This document shows positions 48,721-59,820 of a stretch of DNA of 64,000 nucleotides, in pieces. This DNA comes from Cocos nucifera (taxonomy: Eukaryota; Streptophyta; Magnoliopsida; Arecales; Arecaceae): positions 36,703 through 100,702 of the forward strand of contig QRFJ01002478.1 of NCBI GenBank assembly GCA_006176705.1, given 5' to 3'. The position numbers were made by a program, and so were the translations under genes. How positions within the stretch are numbered: position 1 is the stretch's first letter; each line of letters starts with the position of its first letter. The notes beneath the pieces were generated by a model that saw nothing but the letters and a program-made list of their open reading frames with translations, searched no databases and was not told the origin of the DNA.

Positions 48721-49697
48721 AATTAACAAAGTGAATATATCAATAATGGGATTAATAAATCAACTTTCTGAGATTGGCAATCCAAAACCATTGGAATTTG
48801 TCAATCCAATATTCGACACAGGATAGTGAGCTACATTGTGTCTGGCTGAAGACGGTAAACTTAGCGCTTGTTGGGAGGCAACCCAATATTTAGTTTTTAT
48901 CTAATTTATCTTTTTAGTTTTTTCTTTTTAGGATAATTTGAATAAGTTGGAGGGAGAGCTCAAATTTGTCAAAGGCATGTGCTGGACCAAAAAAAAAAAA
49001 AATAAATAAAAAATAAAAATATATATATACTGAGTTAGGTGTATTCTTTCCATGTTCTTTATTACATCCTTTATTTTTTCTTCTCCATTGAGGACAATGT
49101 CGATTAAGTTGGGGGGAGAGAAAAATAAAAATTTTAAAATTTTAAGTCCTCGAAAAAGTTAGTATTTAGTATTTAGATACTTGATTATGCTTAAGAATCG
49201 AATTAAACTAAGCATTTTTAAAAGAAAATTGATACACAGATCAGAGAATCTGTGAGATATTGAGGAATCAAGTATTAAGAAAATTCAATAAAGAGTTAAG
49301 TCTAGAACATAAAAAAAATTTTTTCTTGGAGCATTTCTAATTATTTCTACTAGCATCAAAGAAAAGTCTACTTTTTATAGGCTTGTGTAGGGTAACTATA
49401 CGTTTCTTCATATAAAAATTTATTTTAATAAAATAGTTTCCAAGTACTTCTCACTGAGTAACCGGGCCTCTTTGCCTAAGCAAGCATTGAGTTTCGCGTC
49501 AAAAGGTGGGAAGGGCAAAGAAGCTCGTTGTAAAGCTAGTCTTAACTCGTAGCCTATTTGATTCGAGCTAGTAAGCCCGAGGGGTATTCTATACCTAGTG
49601 CCCTAAAGCCAACTGGTTTGGGAGTCATTGGCCCAAGACTCGCTACATGGATCAAATAGAAAGCTTAAGGAGTTAAGACACTCAATAGTGGTACAAC

Positions 49698-49699
<2 letters not shown>

Positions 49700-49742
<43 letters not shown>
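49700..49742 (+). repeat. Poly-A run in element P
   Basis: About 43 A residues in a row lie between two copies of the GAGTAACCGGG repeat. The exact length is likely unstable or uncertain. Confidence 0.85.
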
Positions 49743-49743
<1 letters not shown>

Positions 49744-50107
49744 ATTGGTTTCCCACCGAGTAACCGGGTCCCGTTGCCTAAGTAAGCAATGATATTCGCA
49801 TCAAAAAGTGGGCAATGTAAAAATAAAAATTAATAAATGAAGGATGGAAGTAGCAATACACCTGCCTATATGAAAGTTTAGACAAATCAGAGATAAAAGT
49901 GGAATAATTTAGAAAAAGTTCTGAAAAATTTAATGTTCTTTACTTAATTTTTCTATTGATAAGTATTAATACCCCAATGATATATCTCATTTAAGCTCTA
50001 CTGAATATCAATGGCCATTTTGAAAATTGCTTAGGTAAAATTCGAAACTCTAAAGTTAAAAGGTATTTAAAACTAAATTCTTTCTTTACTCGAGGACGAG
50101 CAAAGCT

Positions 50108-50121
50108 TAAGTTGGGGGGTG
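50108..50121 (+). promoter_or_regulatory. Polypurine tract of element P
   Basis: TAAGTTGGGGGGTG directly before the LTR start at 50122, identical to the tract of element N. Confidence 0.9.
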
Positions 50122-51746
50122 TGATAAGCATCATAAATTCATCAATAAAAGTATTAATTTATTAATTAATTTATATTAATTTTTAAGAATTATTAATCAA
50201 TTTATATATAATTTTTGAAAAATTCATATTTTTATTAATTAAAAAATTAATTAAAAAATAATAAAAAATAATAAAAATTAAAAAATAAAATTTTATTATC
50301 AATAGAAAGAGCTCATTTTTTTGATCACAACGAAATAAATTTCAAGTAAAACGGAGCTAAAATGGAAAAGATATGAATTTTTAAAAATATAAAATAAATA
50401 AAAATTAAATAAAAAAGAAAACGGCTCAGCCGGCTCCGCAAGCCGAGCCACCAAGCCAAGCCAAGCCATCAAAGCCGACTCAGCCGTTGAAGCCATCAGC
50501 CGGTCCACGATCCAGGCGTGGACCGCCAGCTCAGCAAAATTCCGGCGAATCAGAGATTGCCACGTGGTGGACCTAGACCCCTTAAAGGGTCTACAGAAAT
50601 TTATCGCGGCTCACAAGGGTAATTTAGTCTTTTTCTCCGACAACAGCGGCGCTGATTGGTTGCGGTGTGCGGTGCGGCCGGTCCACGCGGTCCATGGGAA
50701 CAGTGATTGCGCGATCGGACGGATGTGGTTGTTTGCGGTCAGGATCGGACGGCTGTGGTTGCTTCCGAATTTTATTCAGCTACAGACATCACGCGGATCA
50801 CCATCGGATGGCAGCGCTCGATCCAGGCGATGATCCGACGGTCCAGAAGCTCCCGACGGTGATCAAGACTCCCGAAGCGCATGATTTGCGGCCAGATTTC
50901 CTCCGATCAAGCGCGATCCAACGGCCAGAATTTAATCCGACCCGATCTGAGCTTGATCTGCATCCGATTTTGATGATTTTTGGACCGTTGGATTTCCTAT
51001 TGAATGGCTGGATTTTATCAGATTTATCAGAGTCATATCAGAGCTATTTTGATTCAAATTTTATTCCAAATTTTTTGTATTTTGATGATTACAAAGGCAT
51101 TAGTCCCATATTGCCTTTAGAAAAAATATCCAGCCCTCCTAGCTCTATAAAAAGGACCCCAGGCCTCCAAGAAATCAATATCTCCGATCAAGGTGAAGCT
51201 TTGGTATAGGGCGAAGCCAGGCTATGGGTTAAAGGCTGCTTCGAAGCAACGGGTGCCGAGAAGAAGAGCCGAGCTTCTACACCATCTTTCTGCCAATGCC
51301 GATCCAAGATCAGAGATCAGGCTATTTTATTTTATCTTTTCTTTTTAAATTTTATGTATTTAAATTTTAAAATTTTAATTAATAAAAATTTTATTTTTGC
51401 ATTTTAATTTCTTAGCTTTTTATTTTTATTGTAATTTAATTTCTGCACTTTAAATTATTGCTTTGCAAGTAGATGCTAAGATCTAACTAGTAGATCTTAG
51501 TACCAAGTTTAAATTTCCTGCACCTTTTAATTTTTACTTTTTTTTATTTTCCGACTTCACTTTTGATTCCCAAAACTCTTCTTTTTTTCTTTTTCTTTTA
51601 AAAATCAAAGATTTCAAATCTAAAAACACTACCTTCCCTGTGGATTCGACCCGACTCACTACTATCTACGCATTTTCAATGATTTTAAGAAGTCGGATTA
51701 AACTGATAAACACGGTGTCTTAACGACAACATCGCGTTCCCTATCA
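50122..51746 (+). repeat. Element P, 3' LTR (1625 bp)
   Basis: Starts TGATAAGCATCATAAATTC and ends CCCTATCA. Over the GC-rich block it differs from the 5' LTR by only occasional substitutions and short indels, so the insertion is recent. The 180-codon open frame at 50667-51209 is not conserved in the other LTR (137 codons, different end) and is not called. TATA box at about 51146-51152. Confidence 0.93.
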
Positions 51747-53267
51747 AAATTGACTACACAGAAATTTTTCTTCTCCTCGTGCGTGCGTCATATATTCATT
51801 TTGAGTTTTGCTATCACTGGGGCATTAGCCATAACATGAAATTGAAAATTATATTGGATGTGAAGACGGCCTATTCTTCGTATTCATGGAACTGGAGGAA
51901 AGAATCTACATGAAGTAGTTTCAAATGGTTTCATGGAGATGGAACTGGAAGAAAAGGCTTGCTTACTCAGAACGCTTTTGTCATGGCCTGCTTTGAAAAC
52001 AATTCTCCTCGTCAGTGGTTTATCGGAAGGTTGATAGCTTTGTACTTGAAGCCTGGGTTTCAGTAGATGTGAATATATTGTTTTGTCATGTTGTCAAGAT
52101 GTAGATGAGAGAATCCCTATTACCTATTATAATATTGTAGATGATTATGCTCATAAGCCAATAGAAGCAATGAATTGCTGTTGAAAAGATTTGAAAAGGG
52201 CATTATCAATCTAAAAATTTGAGGAAGAAGATTTGGGTCTAGCTGAGAAAATCTGAAGATGGAGATTTTGCAGAGATAGGTGCAAAGGGGTGCTTTCATT
52301 TGTCACAAGAAAGTATTGTCCAAAAGATTGGTATGAAGAGGTTTTGGAATGGAGAAGGCCAAACCACAGAGAATATAACTGCAGCCCCCATCTTGCCTAG
52401 CCATTATGTCTCTATCCAAGTCACAGTACCCCAGTCAGAAGAGGGAGAGACTCACAGAGTGGTAGCGAGTTCCCTTAAGCAAATGTTGTAGGTAGCTGTG
52501 AATGTTACACGATGGTATGCTGTAGACCAGATAATTAGCAAACATGTTGTGAGCATTGGTGAACAAATACATGGCTAACCCTAGGGCAAGGAAATTGGGG
52601 AAAGCATTGGAAATTGGAATTAAAGATATCTTACGTGGAACACAGAAAATTAGGTTGATATTTGGTGGGCAAGTAGGGAGGATTTGGAGAGCAATCTGTT
52701 AAAAGATGAGTAGAAGGTTCAGGTTCCTTTTTGAAGGATTTGTTGATTCAAAAATTATGCTTGGTGATCTTAATACAAGAAGGAGGTCTAACACTGGATA
52801 ACCTTTTCTGCAATATTGATTGGACTGGTCTTGGAGGATCAATGCCTTCAAGACAATCACGGCCTTAGTTCTACCATAGAGGATGAGTAACGATTAGGGA
52901 TAACGGAGGCTGGCAAAGGAAAGGCTCTTTAAGCTAAGGCTGATTGATGAGTTGGGGATGGAAGCAGAGCACAAGATTACACTATTCAGTGATTAGTCAG
53001 ACAAGCTCTATGTGGTACAAAAACCCAGTCTATCATGCACACAAACAGCATATAGATGTGAAAACCAGATTGAGAGAAGTGACTAATAAAAAAATAGGTG
53101 AAGAGAAAACGGTGTGAAGGTCCATACCAAAGGACCAATCAGTCCTGATGGCACTCATTAAATGTACTTTCCTAAGAGACAGCTTTTAGAGATGTGTTGG
53201 GCATGGAATGGGATTTCTATGTTGAGAAGAGATGAGTTCAAACATATATATATATATATATCCAAAG
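51747..53267 (+). pseudogene. Copia element S: strongly decayed RT-RNase H
   Basis: Frames jump, but ordered matches are clear: RT motif pieces MDVKTAY and LEERIYMK near 51870-51915, PRQWF and the following helix near 52010-52070, a YVDD-like remnant (IVDDY) near 52130, HLSQESIVQKIGMKRF near 52298-52345, MANPRARKLGKALE near 52570, FVDSKIMLGDLNTRRRSNTG near 52738-52800, and KNPVYHAHKQHIDVK near 53018-53065. This lineage differs from B and D-H. The natural order leads into the LTR at 53268. A TA run lies at 53243-53261. Confidence 0.82.
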
Positions 53268-53990
53268 TGTGGAGAATTGTGACGCTCAGAAGGTGGCACT
53301 CCCAAGTCTGGGAAAACATGAAAACGACCAGGTCATGAAGAAGGGACGAAAGTGAGTCGGAAGAAGAATCAGTATGTCAATAGTAAATGTGTAGGAAACA
53401 GGTCGGCTCATCTCTGAGACATGAGTCGGCTCAGTTGGGAACTGGGTACGGCTTAGGTCCAGCACTGGTCAGCTAGGTCTTTAGAGAAAAAATTCAGATA
53501 GATAGCAACAGTTTTGGGATTATTGGCATGGAATATAACCTATGTCAGCTCAGTCTGGGAACTGAGTCTGACCCAGTCAGAGGGTTAGACTCGGCTCAGT
53601 CTGAAACTGGGCCAGCTCAGGTTTTTATGGGCTTATCTATTTTATGACGTGGGGTTATTTGGGTTTTGAGAGTTTTTCTATTGAGCTTAGGCTCTGACCC
53701 TTTGTAGAGTTAATATACTGATAAATAGGTCAAGGTTTAAGTGTGTCGAAATATGCTGAATAAAAAAAGCTCTTTTTCTTTTTGAAAATTCTCTTCTCGC
53801 TTCTTCTCTAATTTCTTCATTTATTTGATCATGCTTCTATAGAATCTCTAAGAAGTACTTTCTTGTCACTTGGCTAATTCATCCGCGTGAGCCGACGTCG
53901 ATCCATGGTGGGAAGAATGCATATTCCAATAAAGAACCAGTGACTTGTTCCATATAGATATCTTTCTCAAGATATCCGGTGGGTTTTAAC
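53268..53990 (+). repeat. Copia element S, 3' LTR (about 0.72 kb)
   Basis: Starts TGTGGAGAATTGTGACGC right after the S pol remnant, similar to the start of the minus-strand LTR T (27068). It contains repeats of the type GGCTCAGT at about 53400-53640, and AATAAAAAAAG near 53759 as a possible poly-A region. The right end is set near GTTTTAACA, where minus-strand RT of L begins, and is uncertain by some bases. Confidence 0.68.
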
Positions 53991-54042
53991 AATATCTTTT
54001 CATGTCCATTTGCCATATTTTATAATCAAAATATGCTGCAAC
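53991..54042 (-). pseudogene. Element L: RT fragment beyond insertion J/K
   Basis: The minus strand reads AYFDYKIWQMDMK, the RT segment that directly follows the part ending at 61015. It ends at 54042 with GTTGC (complement of 54038-54042), the target duplication of J/K. The rest of L RT is missing at the S border. Confidence 0.8.
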
Positions 54043-56501
54043 TAAAGAGAAATCCTGAATTTTTAGGGTCAGGTTCGTTCAGATCTTATTGGATTGAGAG
54101 GCATATTTCAAAAATTTTCTCTTAAATCCTAATCAGATCTGATATTTTTCAGATCTGATTCTATGATCTGATAAATAAGAAAATTAAATTAAATTAAATC
54201 TAAATTAATTTTACCTTGATATGGATAATACAATTATCTGTTGATGATCTTGCTGATTGCCTAAGATTCTGGATCTAGCCATGCAAGTGCCTGGCCTCTA
54301 TCGGTGTCCACTTAGACTGGTTCTGGAGATCTTCTTCCTCTCTTTTTTTTCTCCAAAAATCAAATCTGGATCTGATTTGGAGGATCTTCGAAACTCTTTT
54401 CAAAGATCAGTAGTCGTCTCTGCAGCAGTGTTGTCTTCTTCCTTTCTCGTCAACCTTGTGTCTTGCCTGGAATTGCACTAATCTGAAGGCCCAACTATCC
54501 TTGGGCATGGAGAGGAAGGAGAGATGCATTTGAAAGGTTGGGCATGGAGGAGGGAAGAGGGAACATTCTGGGTAATTGGCTAGGAGAAGGAAGCTTCTAA
54601 AAGTGGGCGCAGACAGGTCATTATTATAGACCCTGCTGCGCCATGCAGTTTGCCACATTTACAGGCCAATCACGTTGCTTTCATTTAATCAGATCGAAAT
54701 CTGAATTCGGTGCGTATGACATCACTCTGAATCTAATTAGATGTTACACCCATAGATTCATCCTAAGGTGGCACCTAAGATTGTCAAAGTCTATAGGTGA
54801 GGGTTCACCTAGTTTGAATCTAAAGAGAAGCAACTGGAGTCCCATCGTTTTATGATCCAGGGGGCATTCCCCTATCCGATGGGCGCACGCCATCCTAGGC
54901 ATGTGCCCCCCTCCTTTTCCAATTCGAGGAGGGACATTGCCCTTATTCTACTCTCCAATAAATGATTACACGATGGCAAATTGTCCAAGGATGCAAAGTT
55001 TCAAATGTTTGGATTCAAAATCAAAGGTACAAGAATAGGTAGGTGATGAAAAAATGATAGAATTGTTGTCTTTAAATTAAGTCTCATAAATTAAGACAAC
55101 CCTTTTTAACAATGGACAAAGCTTCAGTCAGAACCAAGGTGAAAGATACCTGAGTAAGCACAAAACTCATTCTTGGCTACAGTCAAGATAACTTTGAATG
55201 AATAAAAGGAAAGAAGTTAGGTTCAATCATTGTACGCTAGCATGATGCCTTGAAACCTAATTGAATCTAATTCAAAATCAAATTGAACCTAGTGTTAATT
55301 AATTGATGAGTATCCAGATCCAAACCCTTGTTTGTGTGACCCAGTTAGGTCAATTCTATTTTATGTTAAATGGGATATGTAGTGATCTCCATTCAAATCA
55401 AACATCATTCAAACTCCTTTCGATGGATCACAGAACTCTTCTGATCAGACAACTAGAATGATCGATCATTCGTAAATCATTTATTGCTTCCCAAAATCCA
55501 CCAGTTGAACTAGCAGTATAGATGGGGGGGGGCCGCGGCGGCGGGGGGGGGGGCCGCTGGCAAACCCATTCATAAACAAAAATGAACCTCTCTGTTTGGT
55601 AGCTACTTATGTGTGATTTAAGTTCTTCTAAATTTGAGCCCCGATCAGATTTAGGGGGTAAGTTGAACTTCAATCAAATCCAAATTCTATTCATGATGAT
55701 TTAATTCATTTCGATTTCAAGTCTGATATTGAAAAAATCTTAAGAGAAACTTCTTTCTATTATTTTACCTCTCTGCTATGGCCATAGGCTTTATGAACTT
55801 TGATTCTCGATGGGTATCATCGGGGCTATCGCTCACCATCGAGGTAAGATAGATTCCATCTTGGTGCCCCATCAATTCCTACAATGAAATGCTATAGCCA
55901 ACATACACCTCAAGATTTCGAATGGCTAGTGAGATGCTAGTCTTGGTGGTGCGTCAACATATAAAACAGCCCTCAAGCATGTGAATTATCGATGCACCTT
56001 AAAGATCAAAAGAACCAGGGACAACCACTGCAGCGTTCCGAGTTAGTCATCGACGAGGAAGGTAGAACTTCCTTATGACTACTCGAGGGTTGTCACGCTC
56101 GTGCCCTCGTTCTATCTGACGAGTATCTTTATACTCTCGCTCTTGGTGTCTCTATATGCGTAGACTTTCCAGACTTATTCTACTATTAAAGAAAGTGATT
56201 ATATTACTAACATTCTGGAATCAATCACTATCCTTATGATGATTCTACCGGTTAGGAGCATTTTAATGTAGGTTAATAATGAAAATTCTTATCTTAAATT
56301 TTTCAACTTCTTTAAAAATAAGAATTATCAAATACCATTTAACTCAGGGATGTATCACAGAAAACTAAATAACACATATGTGATTTAAAAATAACCTATT
56401 TTATTATTGTTTATTAATTCAAAATTTATAATTTTACCCCTAGAAGTGTATTATCAAGTGTCAGTCAATTCTTGGCTTCTAGGGCACAACATATCTAAAC
56501 A
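54043..56501 (-). repeat. Element J/K, 3' LTR (J)
   Basis: The minus strand begins TGTTTAGATATGTTGTGCCC at 56501 and ends at 54043. It has the A/B-family parts including the hairpin block (near 54278-54300). At 2459 bp it is longer than its relatives, partly from a G/C-only patch at 55524-55560. Confidence 0.86.
55524..55560. repeat. G/C-only patch inside LTR J
   Basis: About 37 bases of G runs with GCC/GCGG interruptions lie in an otherwise AT-rich LTR. They replace a few bases of the normal LTR sequence (compare 17690-17715, complement). No other LTR copy has it. Confidence 0.85.
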
Positions 56502-59500
56502 AACTCCCACTTGAACCTAAAGCCAATTGCACAAAGTCCTTAAGTCCCATATTCTTAAGTGGGCTTCGATCTTTGCTGGCCCAACGATATGGCTTTTGTA
56601 AGCAGATATCCACCGGCATTGGGTCTTGTGGAGTCGAACTGCTCTTGACCTTGATGTACCCTTCTCGAGGTTTTAATCGTAGATGTTGAGGTTGTATCGC
56701 CGCTCAATGTCTGCTTAGATTTCTTTGATTGAGACCTCGACTCTCTTTAGGCAAGATTTATAGGCGCATTGTTGTCACGTTATAGAGGAATGGCATCTGA
56801 TGGCATCACGGCCAATCTCATGTGAGCAACTTCTTGTAATTAGAATGGCCTTCTTGCAGGCCTGGTTGATGCAGCAACGATATTAAAACATTCTGCTACC
56901 CATGGGGAATCTGCTATCATCTGTCTTGCTTGAAACTTTTTCAATGACAGCTCCACCATTGCACAAAAAATAGACTTCCAGATGTCGACTTTCGATCATC
57001 ATACATCGGACATAAATCCGAGTCCGTATACTCCTAGACTTGGAGATTTCTCCATTTGCCAAAAAGATCAAAAACATATCCTTCAGTTCTTCTCAAGTAC
57101 TTAAGGATACTTTTTCACAAAGGAAGTTTTATAGTGTTCCACTTGAATTCGGACTGAATATTTTGCTTGTGACACTCACAACATGGGCTATTATCAGGTC
57201 GTGTACATAAACATTGGCATACATTGAGGCTCCCTATTACTTGAAAGCATAAGGGATTCTGCTCAATGCGTGTATTTCACAGCGTGTGCTAGGGACATTC
57301 TTCTTGGAAAGATAGGAATGCCTATGTCTGAAGGGTACTAAAATCCCTCTTAGATGTTTTTCCATACTTAAACCCTTAGTACTTTCTTCTATGTACATTC
57401 TCTATGAAAGTTTCTTAGCATTCTATTCGGTTCTATAACCCTTAAAATTCAAGAATAAAGGATACTTTCCAAAGTCTTTCATGGGAAGAAATTCTTTTAG
57501 ATAAACCACATTTTAACTATGGTCAACATGTGAATATATCCAACAATAAGAGAGGATGTCATACTTACGTACCAATATGAGGAAGACAAACATTCCACTC
57601 CCACTGAAATTTTTTGAAGACACATGGCTCTTCCGTATTTTTTGATTGAAACCCAAACGTTTGATTACATCACTAAAATAAGTATTTCCAGCTCCGAGAT
57701 GGGCTTGTTAAGTCCATATATGGCCTTTGCAACTTGCCATACATGTGATCACATCACTGGGATGGGTAAAACTTACGGCTGTTGCATTTATAGATATTCT
57801 TTCCTCAGATATCCAATTTAAGAACACCCATTTTTACGTTTCCCATTTGCCATAATTTCGTTAATCAAAATAGGCTTGCAATAGCAAAGCAAATGCAATG
57901 AATTTTGACATAGCTTAAGCTGACAAGAAAAAGGTATCGCTGAATAGTCAATGCCTTCGCTAATGACTATTAATCTTTGCCACTAATTTAGCTTTTGAAT
58001 GTCTCCACATTTATTCTACACCAAGTCTTTCTCTTATAGAATCCATTTACACCAAAGGTACTAACCTCAGATGGATTACTAACGCAAAGCATCCAGACTG
58101 TTTGAGATGGCATCGAGTCCAATTTTTTGACTGTGCATTGTCCTCTAAACCATTTCTCGGAGTCAATATTAATATTGCCTCATTATAGATTTGGATGGTC
58201 ATCACATGAACCCCATTACCTAGAAGAACATTTTTCTCTACATCCTCTAAAAAATAGTACCTAAGTACCTCTCAGGGGGATTAGGAAAATCCTTTTCGAT
58301 TCTACGAGATTGGAGGAGGTAGGTATGATGGTCTCAACCTGATTTTGGTTCCATTTTGCGTCCATAGCTCGTTGCTCTTGTGAGACCTTTAGTCATCGAA
58401 GCTTGAATCTGCTTTCAACAAGTCGCCTATCTTGAATAAAACTTATTTTTTCAAGAAAGATGGCATCGTCGAGCTCCACAATCATTATTTGTACCTTCTA
58501 AAATGTAGAAATTAATATCCTAATGACTCTTTAGGATATCCTATAATTGAGCTCTAAAGGACCTAAAGTCTTAAAAACTTATTCCATTTGTTGTCTTTTC
58601 CATGAGCCAGATTTACCTCAAATTTCTGAGATTGACTTCAGGACTTGGTTCTTACCATGCCAGTATTCTCCATTTACATGGTTGTAGAACGGTTTTAGAA
58701 GGAATCCTATTCAGTAGAATATTATTGTATGTTAAACAACCAGGTACCTCCCAAAAAAAAAATAGGGAGGGTCTAGAAGCTCATTCATGGATTGGACCAA
58801 TTCTAATAGGGTCCGGTCTCTTCCATTCTGAAATCCAGTTGAGTTTGATATATTTCGGGTGGAGTCATTGGAGAGGGACTATGCCATTTCTCTTGAGATA
58901 GCCCAAAAATTTCCGACTAAGGTAGTTACCTCCTTGATCTTGATCGAAGAACCTTTAAATGGATTTTTCAGTTTTGCTTTTCTTCTTCATGTTGAATTCT
59001 ATTGAACTTTTTCAAAAGCTTCAAACTTGTTGTCTCATAAGATACACATTACCATACCGTAGATAAATCATCCGATAAATAAAGGTATGAAGTAGACTAG
59101 GTTTGCGTCTAGCTGTGCACATCAAATGGGCCACACCACATCTGTATGACTAAGGCAAGAAGATCCGTGTCCCTATCCCCATGTCCTACAAAAAAAAGAA
59201 AGTTTAGTCATTTTGCTATGAAAAGACAAGATTCAACAAATTGGATATGGACTCGGAAGTCCAAACAAAACTCAATAGCTCGGATTTTTCTCCAATTGTT
59301 AACCTATCTTCTTGCATATGACCTAAATCTGAGTGCCATAGATACCTATCATTTGGACGCTATCCCCCCAGGCTCATTTTGAATTATGGGCATTCATATT
59401 TTTTGCTCGAAATTAAAAATAAGATACTCAACATGTAACTTGATAAAGACATTGTTAATAAAGGAAACACTTTGCAATTTTATTTCTTTTATAAAGAATG

Positions 59501-59820
59501 TTATAATAGTGTCTTAAGAAAAACTAATTACATAGCCTTCCTATGCAAAAGGTTAGAAAATAAAAATTCAAATTTCTTCTTGCGTGCAGGCACATTAATT
59601 AAACAATCTTTTAATTACTTAAGTCTAAACCAGATGCGTAGTTCAAAAGAGTATCGTTCCACGGCCACAACAACAACTCTTGCTCAAATTTCGATGCATA
59701 GAATCATCTCACCATCCCTCAGCCCTGCTATCCTCAAGACCCTGCATAGGAAGTGCAAGCCAAAGTGAGCACTTAGAATCAGATCAAGCATTCCAACTGG
59801 TACTGTAGAAGTTTTTTTTT
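56502..59820 (-). pseudogene. Element J/K: RNaseH, RT, integrase, protease, indel-rich
   Basis: On the minus strand the order from right to left is protease (about 59820-59400), integrase (about 59370-58500), RT (about 58330-57100) and RNase H (about 57090-56520), then a purine tract at 56502-56515. Similarity to B is obvious in short pieces, for example the RNase H tail LTKP region near 56590. Single-base indels break every domain. The short plus-strand open frames are shadows. Gag is absent: protease runs straight into LTR K at 59820. Confidence 0.82.

Larger units (their letters stand above)
48721..50121 (+). mobile_element. Element P, 3' non-coding region with repeated motifs
   Basis: Holds the motif AAGCGCTTGTTGGGAGGC-like stretch (48841-48890 region), which in Athila elements lies after pol and suggests that pol was deleted. 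Three G-rich tracts of the same form lie at 48943-48958, 49105-49120 and 50108-50121. A repeat of about 70 bases around GAGTAACCGGG occurs at about 49447-49520 and 49748-49815, on either side of a poly-A run of about 43 bases (49700-49742). No coding frame. Confidence 0.75.
44636..51746 (+). mobile_element. Athila-like Ty3/gypsy element P, young, gag remnant only
   Basis: A 7.1-kb element with nearly identical LTRs (44636-46237 and 50122-51746), an exact tRNA-Asp primer site and a G-rich polypurine tract. The interior codes only for the C-terminal part of gag; protease, RT and integrase are missing. The flanking five bases (AGCTA left, AAATT right) do not match, and the two flanks come from different copia elements. 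Confidence 0.92.

Noticed and set aside
49700..49742. Poly-A tail of a LINE, SINE or retrogene
   Set aside because: No target duplication or non-LTR sequence precedes it, and it lies inside the P 3' region between two direct repeats.
59146..59768. Plus-strand frames of 78 and 98 codons near the end of J/K
   Set aside because: The minus strand of this stretch is clearly copia integrase and protease. These frames are shadows.
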